64,000 nucleotides of DNA. Origin: Lutraria lutraria. Taxonomy: Eukaryota; Mollusca; Bivalvia; Venerida; Mactridae. Position numbers and translations under genes: made by a program. The stretch's first letter is position 1, and every line of letters begins with the position of its first letter. A model generated the notes under the pieces. That model saw nothing but the letters and a program-made list of their open reading frames with translations. It had not been told where the DNA came from and ran no database searches. The stretch covers positions 29,601,843-29,665,842 of the forward strand of contig OZ026838.1 of NCBI GenBank assembly GCA_964023205.1. The letters are read 5' to 3'. Below are positions 23,401-38,400 of the stretch, piece after piece.

Positions 23401-26400
23401 TATCTATTTGATACTTACTTTCAAATCTTGGATCATTTCTGGTCTCCAGTGGATTCGGCTATGTAAAAGATGAGAGGTGTTTAGTCTAGCAGTGGTAAGA
23501 ATGTCGGTAACTTTAGATCCTCCTTGTACTGTATGGTATACTTCCGCAGCTACAGCGGAACTGTTTACATATTTGGCTGACATTTTCAATGTATTCTCTG
23601 GATTTTCTGCAACAGAATGTAAGATGACATTGATCATAACGGGCATTTCCAGTTTCACTTTCTATTTAATACAATGGCAGCTGTGCCGTAACAAATAGTG
23701 ACCCTCAGAAGAACGACTAAATGCAAATGCTTACACTGACAAAATTCGAGAATGTTGATGAAATTACTGAAAAAAGACATTTGAAAAGGAGTTAAATTTC
23801 TTCTTTTTAAATATTTCGATATCATGTCTGCGGACGTGTAAAGTCTTATTAATATCTTCTTAATATTTTTACTTACCCATATCATAGTTCATAGTGAAAT
23901 CAACGGTTTTTGTGGATGGGTCAACGCTGAAGTATGAGTACAATGGTCGTTTCTGGTCATAAGCATTCAGCAAAGATAGACGGAATTTATCACCTGTCTG
24001 TGCACTACCAGATATACTGATTGTCTTAACTGGGCTCAAGAGCTAGATATAAAGCAACCAAAATAAGATAAGTATATCGACACAACTGTTACTTCAATTC
24101 CTGAAAGATGGAACTGGTACCAAATAAATGCTAATATTGTTTCATTTAGAATGCAGATATGCCATTTAACGAGGAATAAAGCATTAGTTTGTTGTGAGAA
24201 TCATATAACTTTTCTAAACGTTAGAATTACTTTATCTATGTAAGAAGTTAGTCCTATTGTTAGTGCATTTATATAATAAATACCAACCTCAAAGCTAATA
24301 GTCTTCTTGATCTGATCAATGCTACCACCAATTTGGAATTTCTTTGATTGTCTTCTAACTGTAAGGTACTCTAAACCGACACCTGCTGAATATTTATCTG
24401 AAGATTTTCCAACATGTGAATTCACTTTTATGTCAACTGTGGAGTATGGGTGACTGACACCGAAACTGAAACTGAAGATGAGCAACAACTGGTAAAAACA
24501 ATTATATATTTGTCGTTTGGCTGTACAGTCGCTATTCAAGTTTCTAAGAGTACATGTATTTTCATATGGTCCATTGGCACTGAGCCAAGCTAATTCGTAA
24601 GAGGACTACACCAAGAGTAAGTAAATATGAGTACAATGGTCTGAGTTGAAATATACTTGCATACGTTTAATAAATGCTACGTAAAATAAGAGAAACATAA
24701 GTACATAATTTGTACCTGTAGTTTTGATTTCCATAAGAGGAAATATCTTCCAACTTTGACATCAACATGATCTTTTTACTGGAATCTCCTGAATAAGACA
24801 GTTCTGTTGTACCCGCGAACAAGACACGCCCTTGATTTAAAGCAATTTGAGATCCCAACTGTACATTCTGAAATAGAAGTGAAAAGTTATCATCAAACTA
24901 TTCTTGCTGAACAATGTCCTAGAGCTAAATTACGTTTCCTTGTACCATTTAAATACACAATTATATAGTTGATTGTGCAAATTTTATTTTATTTGAGTTT
25001 TATCTACATCCGTACTAGCTTAGGTACATTAAAGTCATCAGCACTCTTAATATCTTACTATCTTAGTACTTACAACAGTTCAGTTGTTTTCAGTCTTGTT
25101 AAACAAAATCAGTTTTATTCCAGTTTCGGCTTAATCATACTGTGCTGTTAGGACCGCTTATAAGTTAAACAGGCGTAAAAACACGAACACATACCTTTCC
25201 AAAGCTTGGTAATGAAATGCTGACATCGGACTTGACAAGATTTCTAGAAGAATATATATTGTGTTTGATAGCAATTTTCTTTGTCTGGTCTACATCAGCA
25301 TCCCACATGAACGAGCCTTCAGTGACACGACCTCTTTGTGATCCACTAAGTTCTAAACTTCTCGCTGGTAAAATGACTTTCAGACTTCCACCATATTCAC
25401 CCATAAGTACATCATAGCCATACGTTTCATCTCCAAAAACTAATGCTCCATTGGAAGATTTATCACCTAATTCACCACGTAATGCAATTACTCCACCATT
25501 CAGTTTTGACTGAGTAACCTTCACGTTGAATGTCTTTTTTGTTGTAAGATCATAAACACCATTGATCTTAATGTTGCTATCTCTATCATTTGTATTCCAG
25601 TCAGCATAAATGTCAACACGAGCATTATCTTTGTCATAATCGCCTTCTGTTTCGAATTTCATTGGCCAGGGAGATCGAACATTGAGAGTGGCAAATGAGT
25701 GCTTTGAAGACATTATAAGGTCTAATGCACCATCTACAAGAACATCATTGTTGTGCGTTACCTTTGCATTTTGTTTGAATCCATTTGATCGATCACTGTG
25801 TTCAAAAATGACCGACACCTCTTCTACTGGTTTGAATGGTGATGTAAATGACACCCTTGCCTCGATAGGTCCCTGCATAGTACATGAACTGTCAAGGATA
25901 ATCTTGTTTTTTGTGTTCCACTGGGTTTCAATTCTGCTGATAATTTGCGCAGAAGATGCTAGATAGTTTCCATGAAAGCCAATATTTTCAAAACCTTTCA
26001 CTGGTGTGTTCACATCAATATCAATACTTAGAGGATTCTTTGATGCTTTTAAATTTGCCTTGACATTTTCGCTGAAAATAGTTGAGTCTAATTGACATTC
26101 AATTCTGTCTGTCTCATACGTGTGCACAAATTCAATCTTATTCGTTTCCATGTCTCTGAATGGAGTGTTCAGTTCAATCGACGATTCCACTCGTTTCCAA
26201 TTGTAATTTTGTGCTTCAACTTTGCCTTTGATTACTTGACCTGGAGCGTACTCTATTTCACCCGTAGACAGAAGTCCACTGGAGCCGCATTTGTGGGAAA
26301 ATTTGATTTGTACATCCTTGATATTTTCATATGGGGTAATAATTCCAAAAGATCCTTCCATGACTGGTTCAAGGGAGAATGATGTATCCAAACTGTGTTT

Positions 26401-29400
26401 GTAACCAAGGACATCGACGTTGACTTCGGTTTTAAAATTGTCTAATGCTCCATCATGCTTAATTTCGAGTTTCTGGTTGAAGTTTTCACCGCTTAGTCTT
26501 GTTTGTAATTCAGTAGATAAAGTAAGGAATGCATGTCCCATATTCATTGACGTGTATGAAGTTAAACTGTTGTCATCTCCCATACCAAGTTTGTAACTAC
26601 TGGTAAAAGCTGTTGGTGTACCAGTGTGGTTGGCACTCAGTATTATTTCATCTGTATATGGTGACATAAAACGTATTTTTGATTGCAAATCAAAGCCTAC
26701 AAGATTGTGTTCTACCTCAAGTTCAATTGCTTTTCCAGTCTCATAGGTGAGTTCTCCTCCTGTTTTAAAGTTGCTTAGGTCGCCATCACAGTGAACCACC
26801 AGCTCAATGTCTTTGAAAAGATCCAATGGAGACTTAATTGCAATATTAGCTTTCATTGAGTTTTTATTGGAGGCTCCAACAGATACAGAATATTCGTCTT
26901 CAGCAAGAAACATAACAGCAGATGACTTTACATTGGGTATCTTACCCATATGTGTAAGCTTAAGGCTAGTAAGTTCGAAACCCTTGAAAGGTGTTTTAAT
27001 TGATGTGGTTCCAACATATTCTTTCTTCCAAGACTGGTTTGTTTCAATTTCAATAAAATGAGTCGAGTTCAACTGTAACCGCACAGTCGTTCCACTTTTA
27101 AAATTACGCCTGTCATGTACAAACTTTCCTTTTATGTCGTCCATGTCCGGTCTTGTAATACTAAAACTAGCATCAATATCTTGTTTACCTTCATATTTTG
27201 AGTTAAATGACCAAATTCTGTCTTCTGTCTTCACATCAGCATCTATTTGTAACAGATTTTCCTCTTCGTTTGCGATAATACCAACGGATGATTTAAGTCC
27301 ACTTAAATTGACATTCCCATGTCCTTGCAAACTGATTGGGCTAACTGTGGAGTCCCACTTACCATTTACTATATTCATACTATCAATAATAATATCTAAT
27401 TCCGATTTAATTGATGCTCCCGTGTTCGATAAATAAAACATCCATGACTGGTCTTGAACTATAGATGACTTCAAAGAAAAATCGACCAACAATCTATCAT
27501 TGGAATTGTATTCAAATTTCGTGTCCAGTATGGGTGAGTATCTATTTGACATTGATGCAATCATTTGTAAACTACGATCTCCTGGAACAAGAGAAAATTG
27601 TCCTGAATATTTCCCCTTGAGTGTATCAATAGAAAATGCTGCTGTTGTTTTATCTGCAGATTTTAAAGATGATTCAATACGAACTGACCTTTCACCATCA
27701 ACAAGCAATTCAGCATTCCCATCAAAATCCAGAACCTCTCCTTTTCCCTCAAAATTCATGGCAATTGATGGAATATATGGAGAAATCACTGACAGAGATC
27801 CCTGTTTCTTGGAATCGAAAGTAAGTGCTCCTTTAATTTGTGACATGCCTGAAGAAACATCAAACTGAGATTCGCTAACCAAGAAATCAATGACATTAAA
27901 AACTGTACCACCAACATTTAGCTCTATTTTGCCCTGCTTATCAGATCCACCATTGTAGATAACTTTATATCCATACAACTTTTCACCATCTGCACTCAAA
28001 TCTGCCGTAAGTATGTTATTTGTTATTCCTATTCTATGTGATAATTTTATTACGGTTTTTGGTAAGTAAGGGGAAGTAATGTATAAACTGCCATCAGTAT
28101 TGTTCAGATTTCTTGTATCCAGTTTGAATTCTATAGTGCTATCTACACCCTCTAATGACAAGTACCCATTGCATTGTATATTCCTTAAACTGCCTTGGTG
28201 TTTGTATGTTGTCTTGATATGTCTGTATCCTTCAATCGGTGATGTGAATTTTGCTTCTAACATTATGTTATCAGAAGACAAACTTGGTAATTTAAAAGAC
28301 GCTGTATATGATTCTTCATCTTTCGTTGCTGTGATACTTATGTCAGTTTTGGAAATGTAAGTTTCAAATGCTACGTTCGGTCTGTTCAGTTTAAAGCCAC
28401 CCTCCACTTTGTCTTTGACATTAAGATTCATCTCTCCATTAAATTTCTTGTTGCCAATCAAAGCATTGTATTTTGTCGAAAACTTGGTAGGTACTCCATC
28501 ATGCTCAGCAAAAATGCTAACACCAGTGGTAAAGGGACTTCTGATCTCAAATGACGAAACGACTTTGTATTCCCCTGATTTGCTTACACTAAATGAACCT
28601 GTGCTTTCATCTTCTCCTTTAACTACTCTTACTGTTGAAGAAAGCCCTGTCAATTCAGTTTTAGCCTCTACATCAGCACTGAAATCAGTTGTTAAGGAAG
28701 ATTTGAAGGTAAATTCTGATTTGAGTGATGAACCTGTAAGCTGGTATGTTAGACCAGTTGCCATATTATCGAAACCAAAGACTAAATCTGATTCCATCCT
28801 GATATCACTTGGTGTTCCTGAGAGTTTGAAGTTTAAGTTTCCGTCCCTCCATTCCTCTGGGTTCTCTAAAGAAGCTTCAATGTTTATATTTCCCATTTCA
28901 GCTCTCATGTGCATATCACCCTGCCATTTATTGTTTGATCTTACTAATTCGACATGGCTCCTAAAGTTTGTAGGTACCCCTGAGTGTCTGAAGATAGCTG
29001 TTGTTGTTCCATATTCAGGACAAGTGTAGTCAATTGTAACATCAATTTTATCTTCCAAGTTCACATTCATATTTGCTTCTCTCTTTTCAGAACCAAAAAC
29101 TATTTCTCCGTGACTGTCAGAATTTAGCATTGTTCCCGAGTTTGTTAGTTTAATCGACAAATCAGGCATCAAATTTGATTGTACCTCTAAAGCTCCGGAA
29201 ATACCTTTAATTCCACTAAAAGACATATCTATCTCAGATTTTTCAGAACCTTTGATAAACTCTGCATGACAACGGAAATCGTGTAATATTCCTGCGTGCT
29301 CAAAACCAACGGATAATTCAGGGAAAAGATGAGATTTCAAGCTTAATTGTCCAGTAAAGGTTTTTGACATTTCTAGCGAAGCATCTAATTCAGTTTTCAA

Positions 29401-32400
29401 GTTTCCAAATGTATACTGTGCATGTACAGTGTTGCCGTTTGCTTGCATTGACGCGTCAATATCGTCAAAGTTCTCAATGGCTAAATGTGCACTTGTGTCT
29501 AACTTTGATCCATCAAATACATGATTCATGTTTAAGAATACATCGTTTATGTATGGGCTTTTGATATTTACTTCTCCACCAATTCTGGGAGCAAGTTTGA
29601 AAGACATATCAACAGAGCTTCTGTTTGTGTCGATATTACATTCTACTCGTGTTTTGAAATCAGCCGGACTGCCCTTCAACAGGAGAGAAGCAGATACGGG
29701 AACCATTAAAGATGATTCTATCAAAATATTTCCTTCCATATCATATAAATTACTAAAGCTCATATCTACCCGATGTCTTTCAAGTCCAATATTGCATTCT
29801 CCGAAGGTCTTGAACGAATCAGAATCTCCGTTATGACTTATTTCCAAACTATAATCCTTTTCTAAAGCTTTAAGACTTAGCTTCTGCTGAATCATATTTG
29901 TCCCGATAGCCGATTTTAGTTCTAACTCAATGTTCTTTTTTCCAAATGTACCATCGGTGCGTAGCACAAAATTGTCTTTATGCCCATCGAGTCTGGTCAT
30001 CAGAATTATGTCTTCAAGAATCGGAGTTTTCATCATTAAATTTCCAAAAACAGAGTCCTTTGAATTGAGATTAGCTTGTAAGTCAACAACAGTTTTACCG
30101 CCATATATTACATCAGCACTAGAGCGCAGATTGCTATTTGAGAAATCATGGTTGAAAGAAGCTTTAATGTTTGTCATGAATGGTGATTTAATTATGATGT
30201 TGCTTTCTATTCCATTTTCATAGTCTGCGATTATCTTAACAAATGACGGACCTTTGGTAGTCGTTGAAAATTCAGCGTATGTATTAAATGTGGAGGGGGT
30301 GTGTTCGTAGTCATAACTAACAGCATACTGTTCGGTTTGGGAAAGAACTTCAAAACGCATATTTCCATCAGCTGATATTTTCAATTTGTTATTTGTATCA
30401 ACTTCCATCTTGAATTTTAATGCATTCTTCCTGTTGTGTTGTACTTCAAAGACCGAACTGGTTCCAGTTTTTGTTTGATCATGGGTCAATATTGCAGAAA
30501 TGTCTCGTCTGCCAGGTACTGACAATGTTGCCTTGCCAATAACTTGATTGTCATGATTAAACATGGTTTTGAGAGAATAGCTTTGACCGCTTGGTACAAT
30601 TAATGAGAGCTTAGATTCAAAGCCAGCATTGGTCTTCCAAGCAAAACCCACTGATCTTTTGTCGAGAACATTTTGAATTTCAATAAATGCATCACCCTTG
30701 AAAGAGTCTAAATCTCCTTGAATGTCTACACCAACCTGTGTGTATGGAATAGAATCAAATGGTGTTTTCAAAGTAGCAGAAGCATGCCTATTTGTCTTAG
30801 TTAAAGCAAATTTCGTATCAAGAATTATGCTTTTGTCTGTATCATATTCCAAAGTAGTAGTTGATGTAAGATATTTACCATCTTCCATCTTATTTGTGTA
30901 TTTGACTTGTTCGTAACCAGGAATCGATGACTTCCATAACAATTCCGTGGTAGCAGATGTACCATCTTCTGTCTTCTGAGATAAAGCTTCAATACTAAGA
31001 GAAATGGAAGGAGTGATATCTGCATTCATTTGAGCAGACAATCCATTTGATTCTTTCATTGTTAATCCTGCATTTACTTTGGAGTTCAAGGAACATGATG
31101 GAACTGATACTTCAAATACTGCTGTGCTGATTTCCTCATCTAGATTGTAGTTGGCCTCTGTCAGTCCAACTAATTGCCCATTCAGATATGATGTGAGTTT
31201 GCTCTCGAAACTTCTGTCTTGTTTGTGGTATTTGCTTTCAAGACTTGCAGATTTCATGTAGTCAAATGGAGTCTGAATATTTACTGTGGCATCAAAGGCG
31301 TCATCAAATGTTGTTTTTAAAGTTGCAATGATTAGCTGGCGTTTTCCTCGAGTCGATATCAGTGAAGTATCAATACTGTTGGCATTGTGTCTATGATCCC
31401 ATTTTGTTATGTAAGTTACACTGGTTGACTTTATAGTAACAGATCCATCATTTGCAAGACCATTCAAATCCGAGCTATGTGTCATTGTAGAAATCATTGA
31501 ATATAATTTTGCGTTTCTTTTCAGGTTTATGGCTGAATTGTATGTTTTTCCATTCGTATCAAATGCCACATTAAGTCGAACCTTTTTCATTACTCTGTAT
31601 GTTGTTAGAAGGTTGACAGTTCCTTCATAGCCAAGACGCCTTCCTTTTGTCGTGTTTTTAACATCTATGTCTGCTTTTATGGATTGTCTATTCCACTTGA
31701 AATCTACGTATGATGACAGAGAAGATTTCAATTTATGGTCAACGACAAGTTTAATGTTCTTCATATTTTTGATAGAAGACTTTATACCCAAGGACCCTAC
31801 AAAAGTGTTTAAAGTGATTGGTTTCTTGACATATGCCTGAAGTTCCATTGTGTCAGTCTTGCCCCAATTTACAGTTGTTTGTGCATTATACTCTTCACTG
31901 TTATCATCATAAGTTAGCCCTATGTTTAATTTTGGCAGTGCGGTGAATGGTGTTAAAATCTTAACATTTCCATTGAACGATTGTTTGTTTAGTCCAAATA
32001 CTACGTCGGAAACGATCTTCTTTGCAGGTGCCCATTGAAAGTCAGCATGTGTAATGTACTTAGCAGTGCGCAAGTGGTGTGCATTTAATGTTAAGTTTGA
32101 TGAAGCATATGCCAACGAAATCGAACCATTTAGTTTATCCATGCTTGGAGGTTCTATCCAGCCAGAAAAGGCGATTCTATCTTCATCAGTTTTATCAGCA
32201 TTCCAGTTAATATCAGCAGACCCACGGAGTACATTTTGTATTGTTTTCCCTTGTACAGAGATAACAATGTGTCTATCTGGATGCAACAAATCAGCATTTA
32301 TCCAAGACAATTTTCCAACTTCAGTAGCAGAAGTGAGTGTAGCTGCATACTTACTAGAATCTTTTTCGTATGACAGATAGGTTTTAAAATCACTTGGATT

Positions 32401-35400
32401 CAATCTAAATTGACCTTGTAATCTTAAAGCACTTCGATTGAAAAGTTTAATGTCAGAGTCCAAAACAATGCTTCCATCTTCATCTGGCTTTAGCGTAGTA
32501 GTAATTGTATTTTGCTTTTTGTTGGAAAACATTCTCAAGTTGCTGACATATGCATTGCTGTTAGGTTGATCAATGTCTAAACCAATGCCAAGTTTGGTAC
32601 TATCAGAAGTAAACTTAAAGTCACTGGTAACACTAACCTTTTTTCCTGTTTTGTCATGAAATTGCAAAGATGTTTCTATCGGCTGATTCTTACCAAACTT
32701 GACATACAGATTTGTATCCACATTTTTACTATCATGACTGTGTGCACCTTTAGCAACCATCGACATTTTCTAAAAAGGCATGAAATTTATTGTTGTAATC
32801 AAAACGAAACCTTCTATCTTTTGGAATAGATTAACGAAAATGAAACTATAATTTTATTAAAATTAAGTAAACATATAGCAATATGCTCTGTGTAATAGTT
32901 AGTTTTCGTTCACGTGTACATGTTATGTGTGAATTATTTAGAAGCAATGTAAAGTGCATCAATTGTGTTTAATAATCTACTTTTAGTAAATACAAAATAC
33001 CCGATAATCCTACACTCGAGCGTACAACTTCAAATAGACTACTTATACATGCATAAAAATACCTCGCAAAAAGGATTGCTTAATATGTCAATGAAATGTT
33101 TACTTCGTATTTGGAAGTGTTATAATTTTCAAAATTAATGCATAACTTCAGTTGATAGGTTTGTATTAATGTATTTGAAGCATGTGTGCAAGTCTTAGAA
33201 GAACAAAAAGAAAAAAAATGATTTACCATCAATGGGAATTTAAATCTTGTATTGAAATCAGCTGAATTTTGTGGCCAATTTCTGTTCATTTCAAATCCAT
33301 AGTCGATACGCTTGGTGGCATTTTTAAAATCTGATCCAAACCAAAGGACACTGTCTATCTCGGTATGTTTCTGATTGTGATCAACTTCGCTCATTACCTT
33401 GAAATTGTATTCCGGATTTCGTTTGAATTGCACTAACCTAAAAAACAAATTGTGTGTCGGATTAGCATTGAAAATTCCATTTCTGTCACACAATTAAGGC
33501 AGACAGAAATGTCTACGTCAGGTATTAGTTCTATTTGACAACAGGTTTTTAAGAAATGAATTGAAATTACAAATATACGAAAACATCGCGCACAGAATCA
33601 ATCCATATTTTAGTGTTACATGCCTGGTCCACATTCAAGTCAGTGAATAATTTGACTTCAATCTATCTAATGATAGTTGGAGCGTACCTATAATGTATGA
33701 GTACTTACATGTTTCCTTTTCCTTTTGTCAGAGCAGATGCACTCAAGTTAGTCACCTTTGAAACAATCTTTATGTTGTTTCTTGCGAACTTCCTAATGAC
33801 GTACGTAATGTCAAATGTGGTGCCAATGCTGCGGAATCTTTTGTTGTCAACCTTTCCTGTAACTGAGAAATCAGCAGGACCAGAACGGAAGTCTAGTTTT
33901 GTATTATAAATGTTTCGTCGATTTGCCATTTTCCTTGTTATAAATTTACCTGTAATATAAAGAGAGCCATTTATTTAAGTAAAAGTCAACATCACTGACG
34001 TTACTCGAGCTATAAAAAATCATTTTTTACATCATAAATCACCATATATATAAAGACAAGAGATGTGACAATAGCTTACTTAGGCACAATAAAAATCAAC
34101 CAAGCAGTATCATTTATGTTATGTATACCTTTAAGTGTTGTTTGCTTTTGGTCAACAATGTCCAAGACAAGTTTTGCATCTATTCCTTTTCCAAAGTAAC
34201 GTCCAAACGTTCCACCAAAGCTAAGAACCTCTTTTTCTGGGGTACGAATAGAGGCCAGTGGTACATACATAATCTTTTTTGGATATTTGGTCGATCCCAC
34301 CTGAAGAACCATGGAATATTGTTTGTCTTTTTCAATGTCTACACTACCCTGAATTCCAACAAGATACTGTTTTGTATTGATGATAACTGAAATAAACAAA
34401 GCATTTTTTTTCATATGAACACACTGAGAAATTGATTCAATTGAAATGTCTCATGCAATAAATCTTCTCAAGTGGGCATCATGGACCTAAAACAAACAAA
34501 ATATTAACGACTGAGTAACAAACATCACATTACAGACTTCTTAAACCAACAGGGTTTATACTGTTAAGAGTGATGACAGAAACATAGCTTTCACAGGGTT
34601 TGAACGAAACTAGTGTTCTCCGAAGTGAAGCTACTTTCATTTAAGTATATTCTCATTAGAATTACTTAAAGGCATTAATATAACATGTAACAACATGTAT
34701 TATCAAATAGTAAGAACTTTCTATTAATATGTCAATGATAAATACCCTTAGCTGTTGGAGGCATCAACGATATTCCTTCAGCTTCATAAGAAACTTCAAA
34801 CTGTTTCCAGTTATCATTGCTTAAAGTTCCTGTTACCGATATCTTCTTGTTTGTGCTTATATCAACGCTTAAAGAAGGTGTCCATGTGTATTTATTGCCA
34901 CTTCTCTGTTTCAAGAGCATAGCGTCAAAGGCGTATGGATATTGACCATCAATTTTTATTACACCGTTGATGCCTGTCTTCTTGCGCTCGGTACTTACAG
35001 ATCCTAGGATGTATCAATTATACAAGTAGATAATTAATCAAAATGTTTTATGATTCACTACATAGCCAGTCAAAACAATCTTCCTCACAAGTAAGGCCAT
35101 GTCAGTGAAGCATGCGTAAAACATGACTTTAAAAGGCGTTGTCCCTGAATAATGAACTTAAGTTTTGTGGCAAAGATCATTTTTGAATTAAATTTAAACC
35201 TAGATCTCAAAATTGTCTTTGCAGTATTAATTAATCTGATGAAAATGATGAAGCAATGAATGTATGTATGTAGCTGAAAATATGTTGACTATGAGTAGTG
35301 ACAACACAACAGTAATAAGTATACCTGAGACATCAGCTCTTTTCCATGGTGATTTTAGACTCATTCCAAGAGATAAATCTTTTTTATTTAAATCGAAGTC

Positions 35401-38400
35401 TATATCAATGAGTCTGTCTTCGCGGGAACCAGGTGTATCAATTGTAATTTTCACAATATTAGTGTCCTTATTCTGAAATGTTTGAACAATACATGTCGAA
35501 ACTTTATTCTACAATGAAGTAGTTTTACATTACAGAATGGCATATACTCAACTCGCATTACTCACTGAGTAAGGAATGTTTATTTTTAAAAAATGATATC
35601 CGCCTCGTAATAATCTGTATGTTAATCATTTATTGTAGGTATGTTAAATTCTTACACAAGCAAAACCTGTGTCTTTTGCAAGGTATCAAAACAAATATAT
35701 TAGTGTAATTCAAGTATATCCATACATTCGATATTCGAGTATATATGTTTTATTTAAAGATGAATTTCTCTCAATCAAACATATGATTCAAGCATTCTTT
35801 AACAGTAAATCTTAATATTGAAACATACAAAATAAACCTCCTTTAACAATCAACACAATCTTAAGACCAATTCTGATCCCAAAAGAATCGAAAATATCAA
35901 AAGATTAACTGTAGTATCAACTTACATGCATTGACTTTGCAGCAAATGTGTATTTAGTGTGTGTATCTCTCTTATACAAGTAAACACCAGCACTAGCAGG
36001 GCCTGTCAGAGGGAAGTATGGTGCGTCAGCACTGTCAGTAACTGGATAGGACACTTCAGCGCAAAGTTCTAGACCAGTAATAGTCACAAGTTTGCTTGGT
36101 GAGCAGTAATCAACAAATTTCCTGTTTTCTTTTGTCAGCTTCTGTTCTCTTTCAATGTCACGATGTATAGTGAAGAATGAGGACCTAGAAAAACAGGATA
36201 GAATTTTAAAAGTCTTAGTTTATATATGAAGGTTGGTCAGTTTAATTTTTCCACTAAACAAAAGAAAAGAATTATCAGATTTTTATGCCAATGTTCATCA
36301 TCCGATGAAACAGGTTTGTTCTAAAACTAATTCTACAACATCCAAATGCATGTACACTTTTAAAACCCTATTGTCACCCCATACAATTCAATGGTATGAA
36401 AGTGCAACAAAAGTTATTATTAATACACTACAGTTTTACCAATTTAACTCACCTAACACCAATGATTTCCATTTTTGGTTCTGGCATTTCATATTCGGAA
36501 GTTATTGATCCTTTCTCGTCAATTTTAAGCGCACCTTGTACGGCAGTACTTGTATGGAGTGTGGATACCATTTTCACTCCAGATTTTGTAACAAAAGCAT
36601 CAACACTCATCATAGATGTAATGTCAACAGCAGCACTGAAACGAGGTAATGTAAAAACAGTTTTAATACAAAAGTAAAGCAATTTAAAAGTAACGAATAA
36701 CGACAATTTTTGATTAATAAATCACAGGACCAACGGGATCATTTCAATAACAAATAATAAATTCCAAACATTTGTATATTATCAAATGTACTTCTTATAA
36801 CTACCGGTATGCCAAAAGAAGATTAGAAGATAGTAAACTGATGATCACATATACCTTGGTTGTATGCGTCCATTGATGGTAATAGAAGGTGGTTGGCGGA
36901 GATCCATTTTGCCTTTCATTGTTAGGTCGATTGTTGCTGTTCCATTTACTGTCAGGTTTAATGGGAATCCAGATCCGGTTGGAACAATGACACTGCTGTC
37001 TAGGAACATAGTTGAGTGACTAAAACGATAGAATTTAGGTATTAGTTTCATTTTTTTATAAGAAGTCTAGCAGCATTGTTATTGGATAAGATACTTTACT
37101 AATGGAGATCACTCATGTTCGATAGGTGGATGCTGTTAAAACAATAAATAATATTCAATTTAACAAACATAGATATGGAAAACGAAACTAGATAGTATAC
37201 ATGCATAGCATCCCATCCTCCCCAAGATAAGATACCATCTTACCAAAAAATCTCGAAACTAGTGATTCGATACAAGATAATCAGTATTTATTAGTGCTAA
37301 GATTGTGAAGAAAACAATAATAAGTGTATAATTACATAAACAATTTCGAACATAATTATGTTCTTATCTTATATACCTGTAGGTATAGTCATTGTCTTCA
37401 GATAATTTTATTAGCATTTCTAACACGTTGAAGTCTGGACCTGACAAAAAACTATCCATTCCTCTGAAGTTCATATAACGTAATTCATTTCCGAAGACTC
37501 GCATGTACATGGAGGCACGTAGATCTGATTCCTGAGCCGAAAACTGCAATATAACAAAGACAACCATTGTAAATTATTAAAATTAGTTACATGATAAAAA
37601 TTCGAAAAAATTGAATTTTTTATGATGTAACTTATTTAAGTATAACACAGGCGTTATAGACATATGGAACAATTTTACACGAAAGAATCCTGTTTAAAGC
37701 AATTATCTCAATTCATAACTGATTTCACTTTTTCTTCTAACTAGTGGTGCAAATGTAATGATAATACATGAATATTATTAAACTCACTCTTTTATCAATT
37801 TTCTTCATTTTTCCACCATCAATGCTGTTTGGCAGTAATTCGTTTGATTCGCTTTCGGGTTCAGGTGTCTGGAAATAGCCATTTGGTCCAAAGAAAGATT
37901 CGAAGAAATACTCTAGGCCTTCTGCTCTACCACCCATCTCAAAGAGATTTACAGAATGTCCAAACAAATCGAATGTTAGGTTCATCATTCCTGAACGTGG
38001 AATGAAGGATTTTGATGACCAGATTAGATCACCTTCAACTTTAGCACCAGCATTTATTTGATCAATAAAAACAGAACCTTCGTAATTCCTTGAGAACTTC
38101 CTCTTGTCAAGGTCAAATTCTTTCTTAAATGTTTCGTCTTCAAGAAGTGATTTCAAGTCTTGCTTATGACGATCTGAAGTTTCCATGAGGTTTGTAAGAT
38201 GAGTCCAGATGTAGGAACCAACCTGTAGTTCAGACAAACGAGTAGATTAGAATTCAAGACCGAATGGTGCCAATGGAGGCATGTTTCAATATTTTTCAAG
38301 ATAGCAAGAATTTAATAATAAATTAACAACCAGCATCATTAGTTTTAATTTTTGTGTTCGATGACAGATAATTCTGTGTTCCACCCCTCGATGCTCATCG

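Noticed and set aside
28409..29029. 206-codon plus-strand reading frame
   Set aside because: It lies entirely antisense to the giant lipid-carrier exon, whose 2525-codon frame is well supported. It and similar frames there are shadows.
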